Positions 54,704 through 63,189 are shown, numbered from the stretch's first letter. The stretch: 64,000 nucleotides of DNA from Nucisporomicrobium flavum (GCF_016464385.1 NZ_JADMLH010000005.1:124001-188000), one strand, 5' to 3'. The notes: generated by a model not told the origin, from the sequence alone. Translations and numbers: made by a program.

Positions 54704-56015
54704 GGACCAGCTCCCCACCGGCGTCGCGCCAGGCGATGATGCCGCCCTCGAGGGAGTGCACGTCCGGGTGCCCCATCCGGGTGAGCAGGGCGGCGTACCG
54801 GGCGGACTTCTCCCCCACCGGGCACACCAGCAGCACCGGCTGCCGCCGCCCGAACGGCAGCCCGCCGTGCAGCAGCTCGGCGAAGAGCTCGTCGACGATG
54901 TTGATGGAGCCGTCGATGTGCAGCGCCTGGTACGCGAACGGGCTGCGCAGATCCACCACGGGCCCCCGGCCCTGCGACACCCAGCGCTGCGCCGTGCCGA
55001 CGTCCACCGAGGGCGCCCGGGCGGCTTCCGCGTCGGTGACCGTACGGGTGGACGTGGGCCGCGCCGGCTGCCGGAACAACTCCGGCCGCCGCTCCCGCAG
55101 GTAGCTGAGGTAGCTCTCGACGCGGTCGCACACGATGAACACCGCCGTCCGGCGCCCGGTCAGCCCGGCGTCCACGGTCCGCAGGTGCCGCACCGCACCC
55201 TGGTACGCGCCCCCGCCCGTGGGCCCGGCCAGGGTGCCGCACCGGCGTACCAGGGTCAGCAGCCCGTCGACGGCGTCGTCGGCGGTGATGGTCTCGATGG
55301 CGTCGTAGACGCCCGGGTCGAAGAGGCCGACCTCGTGCACCTCGTCGATCGTCCGGATGCCGGGGATGAAGTCCGCCTTGTGCGCGACCAGCCCGACCAC
55401 CTGCAGGCCCGGGTTGTGCCGGCGCAGCGCGGCGGCGACGCCGGTCGAGGAACCGGCCGTGCCGACGCAGGCGACGAAGTAGTCCGGGGCGCGCCCGTCG
55501 AGGTCCGCGACGATCTCCGGGCCGGTGCCGTGCCGGTGAGCGTCCACGTTGAGCGGGTTGAAGTACTGGTCGGTGTGCAGGTAGCCGGTGCCTGCGGCGG
55601 CCAGGGACCGGTGCATGCGGGTCAGTGGGTCCTCGGCGTCGGTGGGGTCGAGGCATTCGGCCTGCCCGGGCAGTTCCTCGATGTCCGCGCCGAGCAGGAG
55701 GAGCAGGTCTTTGATCTCCGGGACTTTCATGCGGTTGGTGACGCTCCGGAAGCCGAGCCCGTGCATGCCCGCGATCACCGCGAGGGCCTTGGCGGTGTTG
55801 CCGCTGGAGAGCTCGACCACAATGTCGCCCCGCCCGGCGGCGCGGGCCAGCAGCGGCCGCGCCATGGCCCACGCCGCACGGTCCTTGACCGAACCGAACG
55901 GGTTGAGCAGCTCGAGCTTGGCGTACAGGTCGATGTGGCGCAGCCCGTGCACCGACGGGTCGATGCGCAGCAGCGGGGTGTTCCCGATGGCGTCGGTCAC
56001 GGCGTCGACTCTCAT
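54696..56015 (-). CDS. Cysteine-synthase-like PLP enzyme fused to a rhodanese domain
   Basis: 439 residues. N-terminal fold type II PLP enzyme (about 1-310): IGNTPLLRID, PLP lysine in NPFGSVKDRAAW, SGNTAKALAVIAGMHG, phosphate cup GTAGSSTGVAAAL, and CGTLAGPTGGGAY. SbnA-type 2,3-diaminopropionate-forming enzymes and cystathionine beta-synthases share this core. A linker leads to a rhodanese domain (about 340-439) with active Cys in LLVCPVGEKSARYA and EGGIIAWRDAGGE. ATG overlaps the preceding gene stop (ATGA). The fusion suggests that a sulfane sulfur is moved into or out of a beta-substituted alanine. Confidence 0.87.
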   Translation of the reverse strand: MRVDAVTDAIGNTPLLRIDPSVHGLRHIDLYAKLELLNPFGSVKDRAAWAMARPLLARAAGRGDIVVELSSGNTAKALAVIAGMHGLGFRSVTNRMKVPEIKDLLLLLGADIEELPGQAECLDPTDAEDPLTRMHRSLAAAGTGYLHTDQYFNPLNVDAHRHGTGPEIVADLDGRAPDYFVACVGTAGSSTGVAAALRRHNPGLQVVGLVAHKADFIPGIRTIDEVHEVGLFDPGVYDAIETITADDAVDGLLTLVRRCGTLAGPTGGGAYQGAVRHLRTVDAGLTGRRTAVFIVCDRVESYLSYLRERRPELFRQPARPTSTRTVTDAEAARAPSVDVGTAQRWVSQGRGPVVDLRSPFAYQALHIDGSINIVDELFAELLHGGLPFGRRQPVLLVCPVGEKSARYAALLTRMGHPDVHSLEGGIIAWRDAGGELVRD

Positions 56016-57457
56016 GCCGCCTCCGTGCCCGGGTGCACGGGCCAGTACTGCTCGTCGAGGCACCATCGCCACGCGCCGCCGTCGCGGTACAGGGCCACCT
56101 TGCGGGCTACCGGCTGCCGGATCGCGGTCGTGGCGCTGAAGTCCATGAAGTAGCCGGCCGTGTTGACGAATGCCAGCAGGTCGCCGGGGCGCGGACGGGC
56201 CGGCAGATGCACCCTGCGCCGGGTGATGAGATCCGCCTCCAGGCAGAGGTTGCCGACGAGGTACGCACCGACCGGCCGGGGGTCCGCCGGGCTCGAGCGG
56301 TGCACGACGACCGGGTCCATGAGCACCCCGTGCTCCTCCAGGCTGACGTCCCGCGCGTTGCAGTCGAGCCGGACCACGGTGCCGTCGCCGTCGTCGCGGA
56401 CCTCGAGCACCCGGGCCAGCACCATGCCGCACTGGTCGAGCAGGGCGCGGCCGGGCTCGACGTGCAGGTCGTACATGGCGTCGAGCAGGAGCGTGCCGAC
56501 GGTGCGCCGGTGCGCCCGCACCTCGGCCCGCAGCAGCGCGTCCAGGTACGCGGCCCCGGCGACGGGCCGGTGCGCCGGGTAGAGGCCCAGCGCTCCGCGG
56601 ACCGTGCCGCCGTCGTTGCGCAGGCCGTACGCGTGCCCGTCCCAGGTGAGCGGCGGCCGGCGGCCGAGGACGGCTTCGGTCAGCTCGCTGGTCCAGCGTT
56701 CCCACTCGGCCGCGTCGGCGAGGTAGTCGACGCCGAACCCGCCGCCGATGTCCAGCGACCGGGGGCGCAGCCCCCGGCGGTGACACTCGTCCAGCGCGGC
56801 CAGGCAGCCCTCGATCGCCACGACCTTCTCCGCGAGGCCGATCGTGTCGAGGTGGAACGCGACGCCGGTCAGGTCCAGCGCGCCGGCCTCCTTCCCGATC
56901 AGGTCGGCGACGGCGCCGATCGCGCGGGCCGGCACGCCGAAGCGGCTGCGCCGGCTGGTCACCCGTGCGCCGGTGGAGGCGAAGCCCGACAGCCGGGCCA
57001 TGACGCGGACGCGGGGCAGCCGGTGGGCGGTGACCAGCGACGCCAGCTCGCTCAGCTCGTCGATCGAGTCGGCGTTGACCGTCACGCCGGCCCGGGCGGC
57101 CAGCCACAGGAACTCGCGGTTCTTCGGTCCGGTGGCCATGATGCGCCGCGCCGCGATCCCGGCGCTCAGGGCGTGCTGCAGCTCGCCGAGCGACGCGACG
57201 TCGATGCCGGCGTCACCGGCCGCCAGGTGCCGCACCAGGGCGCTGGACCGGTTGGCCTTGTGGGCGAAGAAGACCTCGCCGGCCAGCCGGTGCCCGGCGA
57301 GAACCGCGCGGAAGGCGGCCACATTGTCCGCCATCCGGTCGGGCAGGACGACGCTCAGCGGGGATCCGCAGGCGTCCACCAATTGCTGCAGAAGAACGGT
57401 CTCGGCGAGCGCGGAACGCACATCCGGTTCGATTCTCGGTGATAGGCGAAGCGTCAC
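56012..57457 (-). CDS. Type III PLP-dependent decarboxylase-like enzyme (Y4yA/DAP-decarboxylase fold)
   Basis: 481 residues from GTG 57457, chosen because CCGGGAG precedes it; a GTG at 57517 is possible. Alanine-racemase-type barrel with PLP lysine in EVFFAHKANRSSALV, IDVASLGELQHAL, MARLSGFA, VAFHLDTIGLAEKV, LDIGGGFGVDYL, and HVEPGRALLDQCGM. The C-terminal barrel has NLCLEADLITRR, in place of the CESGD motif of diaminopimelate decarboxylase. The family acts on basic amino acids or on diaminopropionate derivatives (compare SbnH). First gene of the minus-strand array; the next gene starts within its stop codon. Confidence 0.83.
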   Translation of the reverse strand: MTLRLSPRIEPDVRSALAETVLLQQLVDACGSPLSVVLPDRMADNVAAFRAVLAGHRLAGEVFFAHKANRSSALVRHLAAGDAGIDVASLGELQHALSAGIAARRIMATGPKNREFLWLAARAGVTVNADSIDELSELASLVTAHRLPRVRVMARLSGFASTGARVTSRRSRFGVPARAIGAVADLIGKEAGALDLTGVAFHLDTIGLAEKVVAIEGCLAALDECHRRGLRPRSLDIGGGFGVDYLADAAEWERWTSELTEAVLGRRPPLTWDGHAYGLRNDGGTVRGALGLYPAHRPVAGAAYLDALLRAEVRAHRRTVGTLLLDAMYDLHVEPGRALLDQCGMVLARVLEVRDDGDGTVVRLDCNARDVSLEEHGVLMDPVVVHRSSPADPRPVGAYLVGNLCLEADLITRRRVHLPARPRPGDLLAFVNTAGYFMDFSATTAIRQPVARKVALYRDGGAWRWCLDEQYWPVHPGTEAA

Positions 57458-57570
57458 GGGCGACTCCCGGTCGATCCGGCGAAAACAGCGGTGAACCGTC
57501 AGGACGTCCTGTTCCACAACCTAACCGACGGCCCGGCCGGTGCCAATACTCACGATTGTTCGCGGGTATT

Positions 57571-57623
57571 CATTCACCCTTCGGCATGCCGTTCTGCGCA
57601 TATATGAAAGATGCTGGTGAATG
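57571..57623. promoter_or_regulatory. Divergent intergenic region with CATTCACC inverted repeats
   Basis: CATTCACC (57571-57578) and GGTGAATG (57616-57623) are perfect complements; CGGCATGCCG (57582-57591) is a palindrome between them. They lie in the 280-bp gap between the PLP-enzyme array and the response regulator. No gene was recognised in the gap. Confidence 0.4.
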
Positions 57624-57737
57624 CATGTGCCGATGATCGGCCAGAAATGGAGTCACCATTTCCGTGGCCCGCCGGCGCCCGCGCTCAGCGCCCCCGGCCG
57701 CGTGCCGATAGGACCTGTGAGGGGAACGGGGGTCGGC

Positions 57738-58133
57738 GTGGCGCGTCTGCTGGTGGTCGACAACGAACCGGACATCTGCGCCCTCATCGCGCGGTATCTC
57801 GTGCGGGCCGGGCACGAGGTGATCTGCGCGCACGACAGCGCCACCGCGCTGGCCGAGGTGGCCCTGCACGGGCCGCCGGACGCCGCCGTGCTCGACGTCG
57901 ACATGCCGGCCGTGGACGGCTTCGAGCTGCTCGAGCGGCTGCGCGCCGACCACCCCGACCTGGCCGCCCTCTTCCTGACCGTGCTGTGGCACGGCAACGT
58001 GCTGGCCCGGATCGCCGGCCTCGACGCCGCGTACGTGGCCAAGCCGTTCACGCCCGGGGCATTGTGCTCCGCGGTGGACGAACTGCTCGCCCGGAGAGGC
58101 GGGGCGTCGCGGCAGTCGGAGACGGCACGATGA
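57738..58133 (+). CDS. Single-domain response regulator
   Basis: 131 residues, receiver domain only. Acidic residues in LLVVDNEPD, phospho-acceptor Asp53 in AAVLDVDMPAVDG, switch LFLTVL and Lys in YVAKPFTPGAL. There is no output domain, so it works by protein contact, like CheY or Spo0F, or as a phosphate sink. GTG at 57738 follows GGGGAACGGGGG. The gene overlaps the sensor kinase gene by ATGA, so the kinase is its cognate partner. It is divergent from the PLP array. Confidence 0.87.
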   Translation: MARLLVVDNEPDICALIARYLVRAGHEVICAHDSATALAEVALHGPPDAAVLDVDMPAVDGFELLERLRADHPDLAALFLTVLWHGNVLARIAGLDAAYVAKPFTPGALCSAVDELLARRGGASRQSETAR

Positions 58134-60220
58134 GCCTCCCCGCCTCACTGCTGCGGACCGCCGGCTTCGCCGCGCTGTACCTGCTCGCCACGTGGCTGGG
58201 CCGGCAGACCATCATGGATGGCACCAACCTCAGCCTGGTCTGGCCCGCGGCCGGCATCTCGGCGGTGTGGTTCCTGGCCCAGCGCCGGTCGCGCTGGCGG
58301 GCCCTCGACGTGCTGGCCCTGGCCGTGGTCACGGTGGTGGTGAACACCGCGACCGGCGCGCCGCCCGCGCTCGCTGCGAGCTTCGTGGTGGCCAACCTCG
58401 TGCAGGCGGAGCTGTTCGGCGTGCTGTTCCGGCAGTGGCTGCCCCATGTCTGGGGCGGCGGCGGCAGCCTGCCGATGAGCCGCCTGCCGGAGCTGTGGCG
58501 CCTGATCGCGGCGGCGTTCGTGGCCACCGCCGCCGGGGCGATGATCGGCCCGACGGCGGCCTGGCTGGTCAACGGCGTCTACTCACCCGCGTCGACGGCG
58601 GTGTGGCTGACCCGCAACACCGTCAGCATCCTGCTCATCGGCACCGTCGGGCTGCGGCTGGGCTACGCCGTACGCCGGTGGCACGCCGAACATGCCGGCC
58701 TCCGGGCGGTGCTGCGCGCCGAGCTGGGGAGCCTGAACCTCCGGCGGGCGCTGGAGTACACCACCGTCGTCGTGGTCTCGGCGCTGACGTACACCGTGGC
58801 GTTCGGCTTCAACCACGGGCTGCCGCTGGCCTTCCCGCTGCTCGCGATGACGGTGTGGGCCGGGCTGCGGCTGCGGACCGGGTTCGTGATCCTGCACGAC
58901 CTGACGTTCGGGTCCGCCGCCGTGCTGTTCACGCTGCACGGCGCGGGGCCCTTCGCGCAGGTCCACGACAACGCCCTGCGGGCGCTGATCGCCCAGGCCT
59001 TCGTGGGGATGGTGGCCGTGGTGGGGCTCGCGCTGGCGCTCGGGCGCGACGAGCGGGACCGGCTCCTCGCCGACCTGCGGGCCTCCGAGCAGGCGGCCGC
59101 CGAGCAGGCCATCGTGCTCGCCACGATCGTCGACGGCATGGCCGAGGGACTCGCGGTGATGGACGCCCAGGGCCGGCTCATCCTGCGCAACCCGGCCAGC
59201 GGGCGGATGTTCGGCGGGCTGGCGAGCACCACGGACCACATGGCCGGCACCGAGCACTACGGCCTGTTCCACCCCGACGGGCGCATCATCGCCGCCGAGG
59301 AACTGCCGTTCCAGCGCGCCCTGCGCACCGGGGAGCCGCACAGCATGGACATGGTGGTGCGCAACCCGGCCGTGCCGGAGGGCCGCATCCTGCACGTGGC
59401 GGCCACGCCGCTGCCGCACCCGATCAACGGCGAGCCGTGCGCGGTGAGCATCTTCAGCGACGTCACCGCCGAGCGGCGGCACCGCGACGAGCTCGCGTCC
59501 TTCGCCGGGGTGGTGGCCCACGACCTGCTCAACCCGCTGGCCACCGTGGAGGGCTGGTCCGACGCCGGCATGACGGCCCTCGACGAGGCGCCCGAGCACC
59601 CGGCCGTCGACGACGCCCGGGACGGGCTGCGCCGGATCCGGCGCGCCGGCATACGGATGCGGAACCTCATCAACGACCTGCTGGCGTACACGACCGCCCG
59701 GGACGCGGCGCTGGCGCCGGTGGACGTCTCGCTGACCACCCTGGTGGCGGAGCTGACCACGGCCCGCGTCGACCAGGCGGAGAGCGGCGGCAGCCCGGTG
59801 CCGCGGTTCCGCGCCGACCACCTGCCGCCCGTGCACGCCGACCCGGTCCTGGTCCGCCAGGTGCTGGACAACCTCATCAGCAACGCGATCAAGTACACCG
59901 CCCCCGGCACCACGCCCGAGGTCACCATCGCCGCGGCCGCGGAGCCCGGCAGCCGGGTCCGGGTGGAGGTCCGCGACAACGGCATCGGCATCCCGGCCGG
60001 GCAGCACGGCCGCGTCTTCGACAACTTCCACCGCGCGCACCCGGCGGCCGGCTACACGGGCACCGGCCTCGGTCTGGGCATCTGCCGGCGGATCGTGGAA
60101 CGCCACGGCGGCACGATCGCCGCCGAGCCGAATCCCGGCGGCCGGGGCACGTGCATCACATTCACCCTGCCGGCGGCCGTCTCGGTGCCCGCCGCGGACC
60201 AGCGGCACGCCCCGGTCTGA
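58130..60220 (+). CDS. MASE1-PAS sensor histidine kinase
   Basis: 696 residues. N-terminal MASE1 domain of eight or more helices, about 8-310, starting with FAALYLLATWLGRQTIM, NLSLVWPAAGISAVWFLA (W-P-x-x-G-x-x-x-x-x signature). A PAS domain follows (IVDGMAEGLAVMDAQGRLILRNPASGRMFGG). The H-box is FAGVVAHDLLNPLATVEGW with phospho-His near 464; N box LDNLISNAIKYTAPG; G boxes VRDNGIGIPAGQHGRVF and GYTGTGLGLGICRRIVERHGG. MASE1 is thought to sense a membrane or small-molecule signal. Coupled by ATGA to the receiver gene. Confidence 0.9.
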   Translation: MSLPASLLRTAGFAALYLLATWLGRQTIMDGTNLSLVWPAAGISAVWFLAQRRSRWRALDVLALAVVTVVVNTATGAPPALAASFVVANLVQAELFGVLFRQWLPHVWGGGGSLPMSRLPELWRLIAAAFVATAAGAMIGPTAAWLVNGVYSPASTAVWLTRNTVSILLIGTVGLRLGYAVRRWHAEHAGLRAVLRAELGSLNLRRALEYTTVVVVSALTYTVAFGFNHGLPLAFPLLAMTVWAGLRLRTGFVILHDLTFGSAAVLFTLHGAGPFAQVHDNALRALIAQAFVGMVAVVGLALALGRDERDRLLADLRASEQAAAEQAIVLATIVDGMAEGLAVMDAQGRLILRNPASGRMFGGLASTTDHMAGTEHYGLFHPDGRIIAAEELPFQRALRTGEPHSMDMVVRNPAVPEGRILHVAATPLPHPINGEPCAVSIFSDVTAERRHRDELASFAGVVAHDLLNPLATVEGWSDAGMTALDEAPEHPAVDDARDGLRRIRRAGIRMRNLINDLLAYTTARDAALAPVDVSLTTLVAELTTARVDQAESGGSPVPRFRADHLPPVHADPVLVRQVLDNLISNAIKYTAPGTTPEVTIAAAAEPGSRVRVEVRDNGIGIPAGQHGRVFDNFHRAHPAAGYTGTGLGLGICRRIVERHGGTIAAEPNPGGRGTCITFTLPAAVSVPAADQRHAPV

Positions 60221-60223
60221 GCC

Positions 60224-60625
60224 TCACCGCCCGGTACGCGCCCGGCGGGTCTCGCGCTCGTTGGCCTTGCCGATCGCGTCGACGAGCTCCGGCTTGGTCA
60301 TCCGGGACCGGCCGCGTACGCCCAGCCGCCGCGCCACGTCCAGCAGGTGCTGCTTGCTCGCGTTGGCGTCCACCCCGCCCGCGGTGGGCGCGTCGGTGTC
60401 CCGCCCGCCGGCCGCCCGCTCGTCGCTGGGCCCCTTCTCCGCCTTGGGCTCCCAGTGGTCGCCGACCTTCTCGAACGAGTGCTTCACCGCCGAGAACGCG
60501 GTGCGGTGGGCGCGTTCGCCCTCGCCGTACTGCTCGACCGCCGAGTCGTGGGTCGCGGCCCAGGTGTCCTGGGCCTTGCGGGGTGAGCGCTTGAGCGTAC
60601 TCGGCATCTCGTCGCGTGCCGGCAT
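60224..60625 (-). CDS. ChaB-domain protein with Rho N-terminal-like domain
   Basis: 133 residues. N-terminal ChaB-like part: MPSTLKRSPRKAQDTWAATHDSAVEQYG, then AHRTAFSAVKHSFEKVGDHWEPK; a low-complexity link leads to a SAP/Rho_N-like helical domain ASKQHLLDVARRLGVRGRSRMTKPELVDAI. ChaB proteins are small and associated in name with cation transport, but function is not settled; the Rho_N domain binds nucleic acids in Rho. ATG at 60625 follows GGGAGGTGG. It is convergent with the sensor kinase gene, with a 3-bp gap between stops. Confidence 0.85.
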   Translation of the reverse strand: MPARDEMPSTLKRSPRKAQDTWAATHDSAVEQYGEGERAHRTAFSAVKHSFEKVGDHWEPKAEKGPSDERAAGGRDTDAPTAGGVDANASKQHLLDVARRLGVRGRSRMTKPELVDAIGKANERETRRARTGR

Positions 60626-60692
60626 GGCCACCTCCCTGACGACGGCTGTCGCCCGGGTGTGCCCGCGCCCGGCGCGCCGCAAACGAGACGAC

Positions 60693-60714
60693 GGCCCCTC
60701 CGTGCGGAGGGGCC
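60693..60714. terminator. Perfect hairpin in the gap between ChaB and the small plus-strand gene
   Basis: GGCCCCTCC-GTGC-GGAGGGGCC, 9-bp GC-rich stem. It lies in the 309-bp gap between divergent genes, where no annotated transcript should end, so it could be the end of an unannotated small RNA or a leader structure of the ChaB message. The rest of the gap holds a promoter for the downstream gene. Confidence 0.5.
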
Positions 60715-60898
60715 GGTCGCCGACTCGACCGGGCGCGGGGATCGGCTGCCGCACACACCCGGGCGGTGTGATGATCACTTTGCCGCCCGGCGGTGACCTC
60801 AAACCGGATCAACGGGATTCCACCGTCCGAGCGGGATGAATCCTCGGAGGTCCCGGTGGCCGAACGGTCACATCTGGGGTGCACGTGCCCCGGCGGCA

Positions 60899-60928
60899 TT
60901 GCCCGGCACCGGAGGCCGTTCGTACGTT
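60899..60928 (+). promoter_or_regulatory. Leaderless promoter TTGCCC-N18-TACGTT
   Basis: TTGCCC (60899-60904), an 18-bp spacer and TACGTT (60923-60928). The -10 begins 12 bases before the ATG at 60935. Confidence 0.6.
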
Positions 60929-60934
60929 GTCGCC

Positions 60935-61282
60935 ATGGATCTCGAGACTCACGGCCGCGAGCACGTCGCGTCGGCGGCCCACCTGGCCCTCGCGCAGTGG
61001 TGGGCGCGGCTCGGCGGGCACGGCGCCGCCGCCCTGCGGGTGCTGCCCGGGCTGGCGGCCGAGGTCGACCAGCACATCGCCGAGGTGCGCGAGCAGCTCA
61101 CCGACGGGCGCGGCGGCGGCCTGCACCCGGTGACGCTGGCCGCGTACGCCGACGGGGTCGCCGACGTGGCCACCCGGCGGGGCTGGTCGCCGCTGCACAC
61201 CCCCGCCGACGGCTGGGCGCGGGCGCCGTGGCCGTCCGTACGCCTGCTCGCGGTCTGCCTGCTGGCCGGCGCACCCGCGTAA
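60935..61282 (+). CDS. Small conserved actinobacterial protein (DUF6401-like), unknown function
   Basis: 115 residues, mainly helical. LAQWWARLGGHGAAALRVLPGLAAEVDQHIAEVREQL (in parts: GHGAAALRVLPGLAAEVDQH) and GGGLHPVTLAAYADGVADVATRRGW resemble small actinobacterial proteins sometimes annotated DUF6401 or natural-product biosynthesis proteins; the assignment is from memory and not certain. No signal peptide or membrane helix. ATG at 60935 fits the leaderless promoter. A long perfect terminator follows. Confidence 0.65.
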   Translation: MDLETHGREHVASAAHLALAQWWARLGGHGAAALRVLPGLAAEVDQHIAEVREQLTDGRGGGLHPVTLAAYADGVADVATRRGWSPLHTPADGWARAPWPSVRLLAVCLLAGAPA

Positions 61283-61298
61283 CCCTTCCGGACACGGC

Positions 61299-61328
61299 TG
61301 CGGGCCCGCGGAGAAATCCGCGGGCCCG
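61299..61328. terminator. Bidirectional terminator with GAAA tetraloop
   Basis: GCGGGCCCGCGGA-GAAA-TCCGCGGGCCCGC, a perfect 13-bp stem between convergent genes. Confidence 0.85.
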
Positions 61329-61351
61329 CGTTGCTCTGCCGTGCCGGACCG

Positions 61352-61990
61352 TCAGGAACGGGCGTCGCTGAACGCGCGCCTGCTCTGCTCCTGGGCGTCC
61401 TGCGCCGACGACTGAGCCTGCTGCTTGGTCGTCTGCGCGGCGTCCTGCGCGGTCTCCTTGAGCTGGCCCACGGCCTGCTGCACCGAGCCGGACATGTCGT
61501 CCTTCATCTCGGTGGCGACCTCCTTGACCTTGTCGGTCAGGTCGCCGCTGTGCTCCTTGAGCTGCGCACCGGCGCGCTTCTCGGCGTCGGTGGCCGGGAT
61601 CAGCGTCGCGGCCAGCATGCCCACGCCGAACGCGATGATGCCGGCGGCCAGCGGGTTGCCCTGCGTCTGCTGGGTCACCGCCTGCGGGGCGCTGCGCACC
61701 GAGTCGGCCACGCCGTGCGCCTTGTCGGAGACCTGGCTGCCCAGCTCCGACGCCTTGTCGCCCAGCTGGGAAGCCTTGTCCTGCACCGTGCCCGCCGCGG
61801 AGTGCGCGGCGTCGGACGTGCTGTGCCGGGCGTGTTCGGTCGTACCCATGACCTTCTCCTTCACCGCGGTCCAGCGCCGCTGAGCGACCTGCTTGGGGCT
61901 GGTCTTCTCGGCCAGCATGTCCACGTCGCGCGTCAGCGAGGCGCGCGTCTGCTCGATCTGCTGCCTCAGCCGGTCGGGTTCTTCAGCCAT
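61352..61990 (-). CDS. DUF3618-type membrane-associated protein
   Basis: 212 residues. Starts AEEPDRLRQQIEQTRASLTRDVDMLAEKTSPKQVAQRR, the DUF3618 pattern (D-x-L-x-x-x-I-E-x-T-R-x-x-L). Long amphipathic helices with repeats of the type DKASQLGDKASELGSQVSDKAHG follow, then one membrane helix (AAGIIAFGVGMLAATLIP) and a second helical repeat (AVGQLKETAQDAAQTTKQQ). The style resembles apolipoprotein/LEA-like stress proteins. It overlaps the YqjE-like gene upstream by 25 bp. Members of this cassette are linked to envelope stress. Confidence 0.85.
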   Translation of the reverse strand: MAEEPDRLRQQIEQTRASLTRDVDMLAEKTSPKQVAQRRWTAVKEKVMGTTEHARHSTSDAAHSAAGTVQDKASQLGDKASELGSQVSDKAHGVADSVRSAPQAVTQQTQGNPLAAGIIAFGVGMLAATLIPATDAEKRAGAQLKEHSGDLTDKVKEVATEMKDDMSGSVQQAVGQLKETAQDAAQTTKQQAQSSAQDAQEQSRRAFSDARS

Positions 61991-62385
61991 TGCGCGTCCT
62001 CCTTGATCGTGTCGACGGTGCGGCGGGGCATGGGGTCGACGGTCTTGAGCTTCTTGCGGCCGTTCAGGAACAGCACCGCGCCGGCGGCGCCCCACAGGGC
62101 GGCGACGATGAGCGCGGCCCAGCCCGGGTCCATCACGTTGCTCAGGGCCGCCACGAGGGCGAAGCTGAGCAGCACGATGACCATGTAGCCGGCGAACGCG
62201 GCGCCGCTGAGCATGCCGGCGGCCTTGCCCGCCTTGGTGGCCTCCTGCTTCAGCTCGGCCTTCGCGAGCTCCACCTCCTGGCGGAACAGCTGCGACAGGT
62301 CGTTGCTGATGTTGCCGATCAGCTCGCCGATCGACGTCTCCGCCACCTCCTCGCGGTGGCCGGGACGGTTCGCGGTGGTCGTCAT
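61966..62385 (-). CDS. YqjE/phage-holin-like membrane protein (DUF1469-type)
   Basis: 139 residues. SIGELIGNISNDLSQLFRQEVELAKAELKQEATKAGKAAGML is the family opening; two membrane helices follow (FAGYMVIVLLSFALVAAL and WAALIVAALWGAAGAVLFL), then GRKKLKTVDPMPRRTVDTIKEDAQWL. Usually co-encoded with DUF3618 and YqjD-like proteins, as here. Overlaps both neighbours (ATGA upstream). Confidence 0.87.
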   Translation of the reverse strand: MTTTANRPGHREEVAETSIGELIGNISNDLSQLFRQEVELAKAELKQEATKAGKAAGMLSGAAFAGYMVIVLLSFALVAALSNVMDPGWAALIVAALWGAAGAVLFLNGRKKLKTVDPMPRRTVDTIKEDAQWLKNPTG

Positions 62386-63146
62386 CGGGTGCCTCCCGGC
62401 AGGTCGGTCCGGTAGCCCTCGTCGGCGACGACCGGCGTACCGGTGCCGGTGGAGGCGTACGTGGAGCCGTACACCGCCGTGTCGGCCGTGGTGGCGCCGA
62501 TGTCGTACGCGTCCGCCGGGGTGTAGCCGGTGGTCCCGTACGCCTCCGTGGTCCCGTAGGTCCCGGTGGTCGCGGTGGTCCCGTAGGCCGGGGTGTCCTC
62601 GGCGCGGGAGACGAACGAGTCGCCGGCGGGCTTGCCCGCGGTGTCGTCGGCCTTCATCACGCCCTTGCCCAGCCGCCCGACCACGAAGCCGGCCGCCAGC
62701 GCGCTCGCGAGGAACGCGCCGGGACGCCGCCGGGCGAAGTCGCTGACCTCGCGCAGCACGCCCTCGGGGCCGTTGCGGTCCAGGTAGTCGGCGAACTGCC
62801 GGCCGCTGTCGGCCACCCGGGCCACCACGGTCGCGGCGGGCGAGTCCTGCCGGTCCCCGCGCATCTCGTCGAGGTGGTCGGCGGTCTCGCGGATCGTGGT
62901 CACCAGCTTGTCGTGCTGCGTACGGGCCTGCTCGCCGACCCGGTCGCGCACCTCGGCGGCGACCGTGCGGGCCTGCGAGGCGGCCTCGGCCGCAACGCGC
63001 TGTGCCTGGTCCTTCGCGGTACCGGCGACCTCGCCGGCCGCCTGCCCCGCCGCCTCGGCGCTCTGCCCCGCCACCTGTCTGGCCGCGGAGGTCTCCTGCG
63101 CGTGGGCGCCGCCGGACGCGTACATGCCTGCGCGTGGATCGGTCAT
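62382..63146 (-). CDS. Helical envelope-stress-type protein with Tyr/Gly/Thr-rich tail
   Basis: 254 residues. After an Ala/Gln-rich amphipathic helix (QSAEAAGQAAGEVAGTAKDQAQRVA) comes HDKLVTTIRETADHLDEMRGD, DRNGPEGVLREVSDFARRRPGAFLASALAAGFVVGRLG with a single membrane helix, and a C-terminal tail rich in Tyr-Gly-Thr (TYGTTEAYGTTGYT). AGGAGGC precedes ATG. First gene of the three-gene cassette under the SigB-like promoter. Likely tethered to the membrane; function inferred only from its partners. Confidence 0.75.
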   Translation of the reverse strand: MTDPRAGMYASGGAHAQETSAARQVAGQSAEAAGQAAGEVAGTAKDQAQRVAAEAASQARTVAAEVRDRVGEQARTQHDKLVTTIRETADHLDEMRGDRQDSPAATVVARVADSGRQFADYLDRNGPEGVLREVSDFARRRPGAFLASALAAGFVVGRLGKGVMKADDTAGKPAGDSFVSRAEDTPAYGTTATTGTYGTTEAYGTTGYTPADAYDIGATTADTAVYGSTYASTGTGTPVVADEGYRTDLPGGTR

Positions 63147-63189
63147 ATCCAGCCTCCTGAGCATGATCGGCTCTCTGTCGCGATCTCGT

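Noticed and set aside
48959..57457. NRPS/PKS-type biosynthetic cluster
   Set aside because: No adenylation, ketosynthase, carrier or NIS synthetase gene is present in or next to the array.
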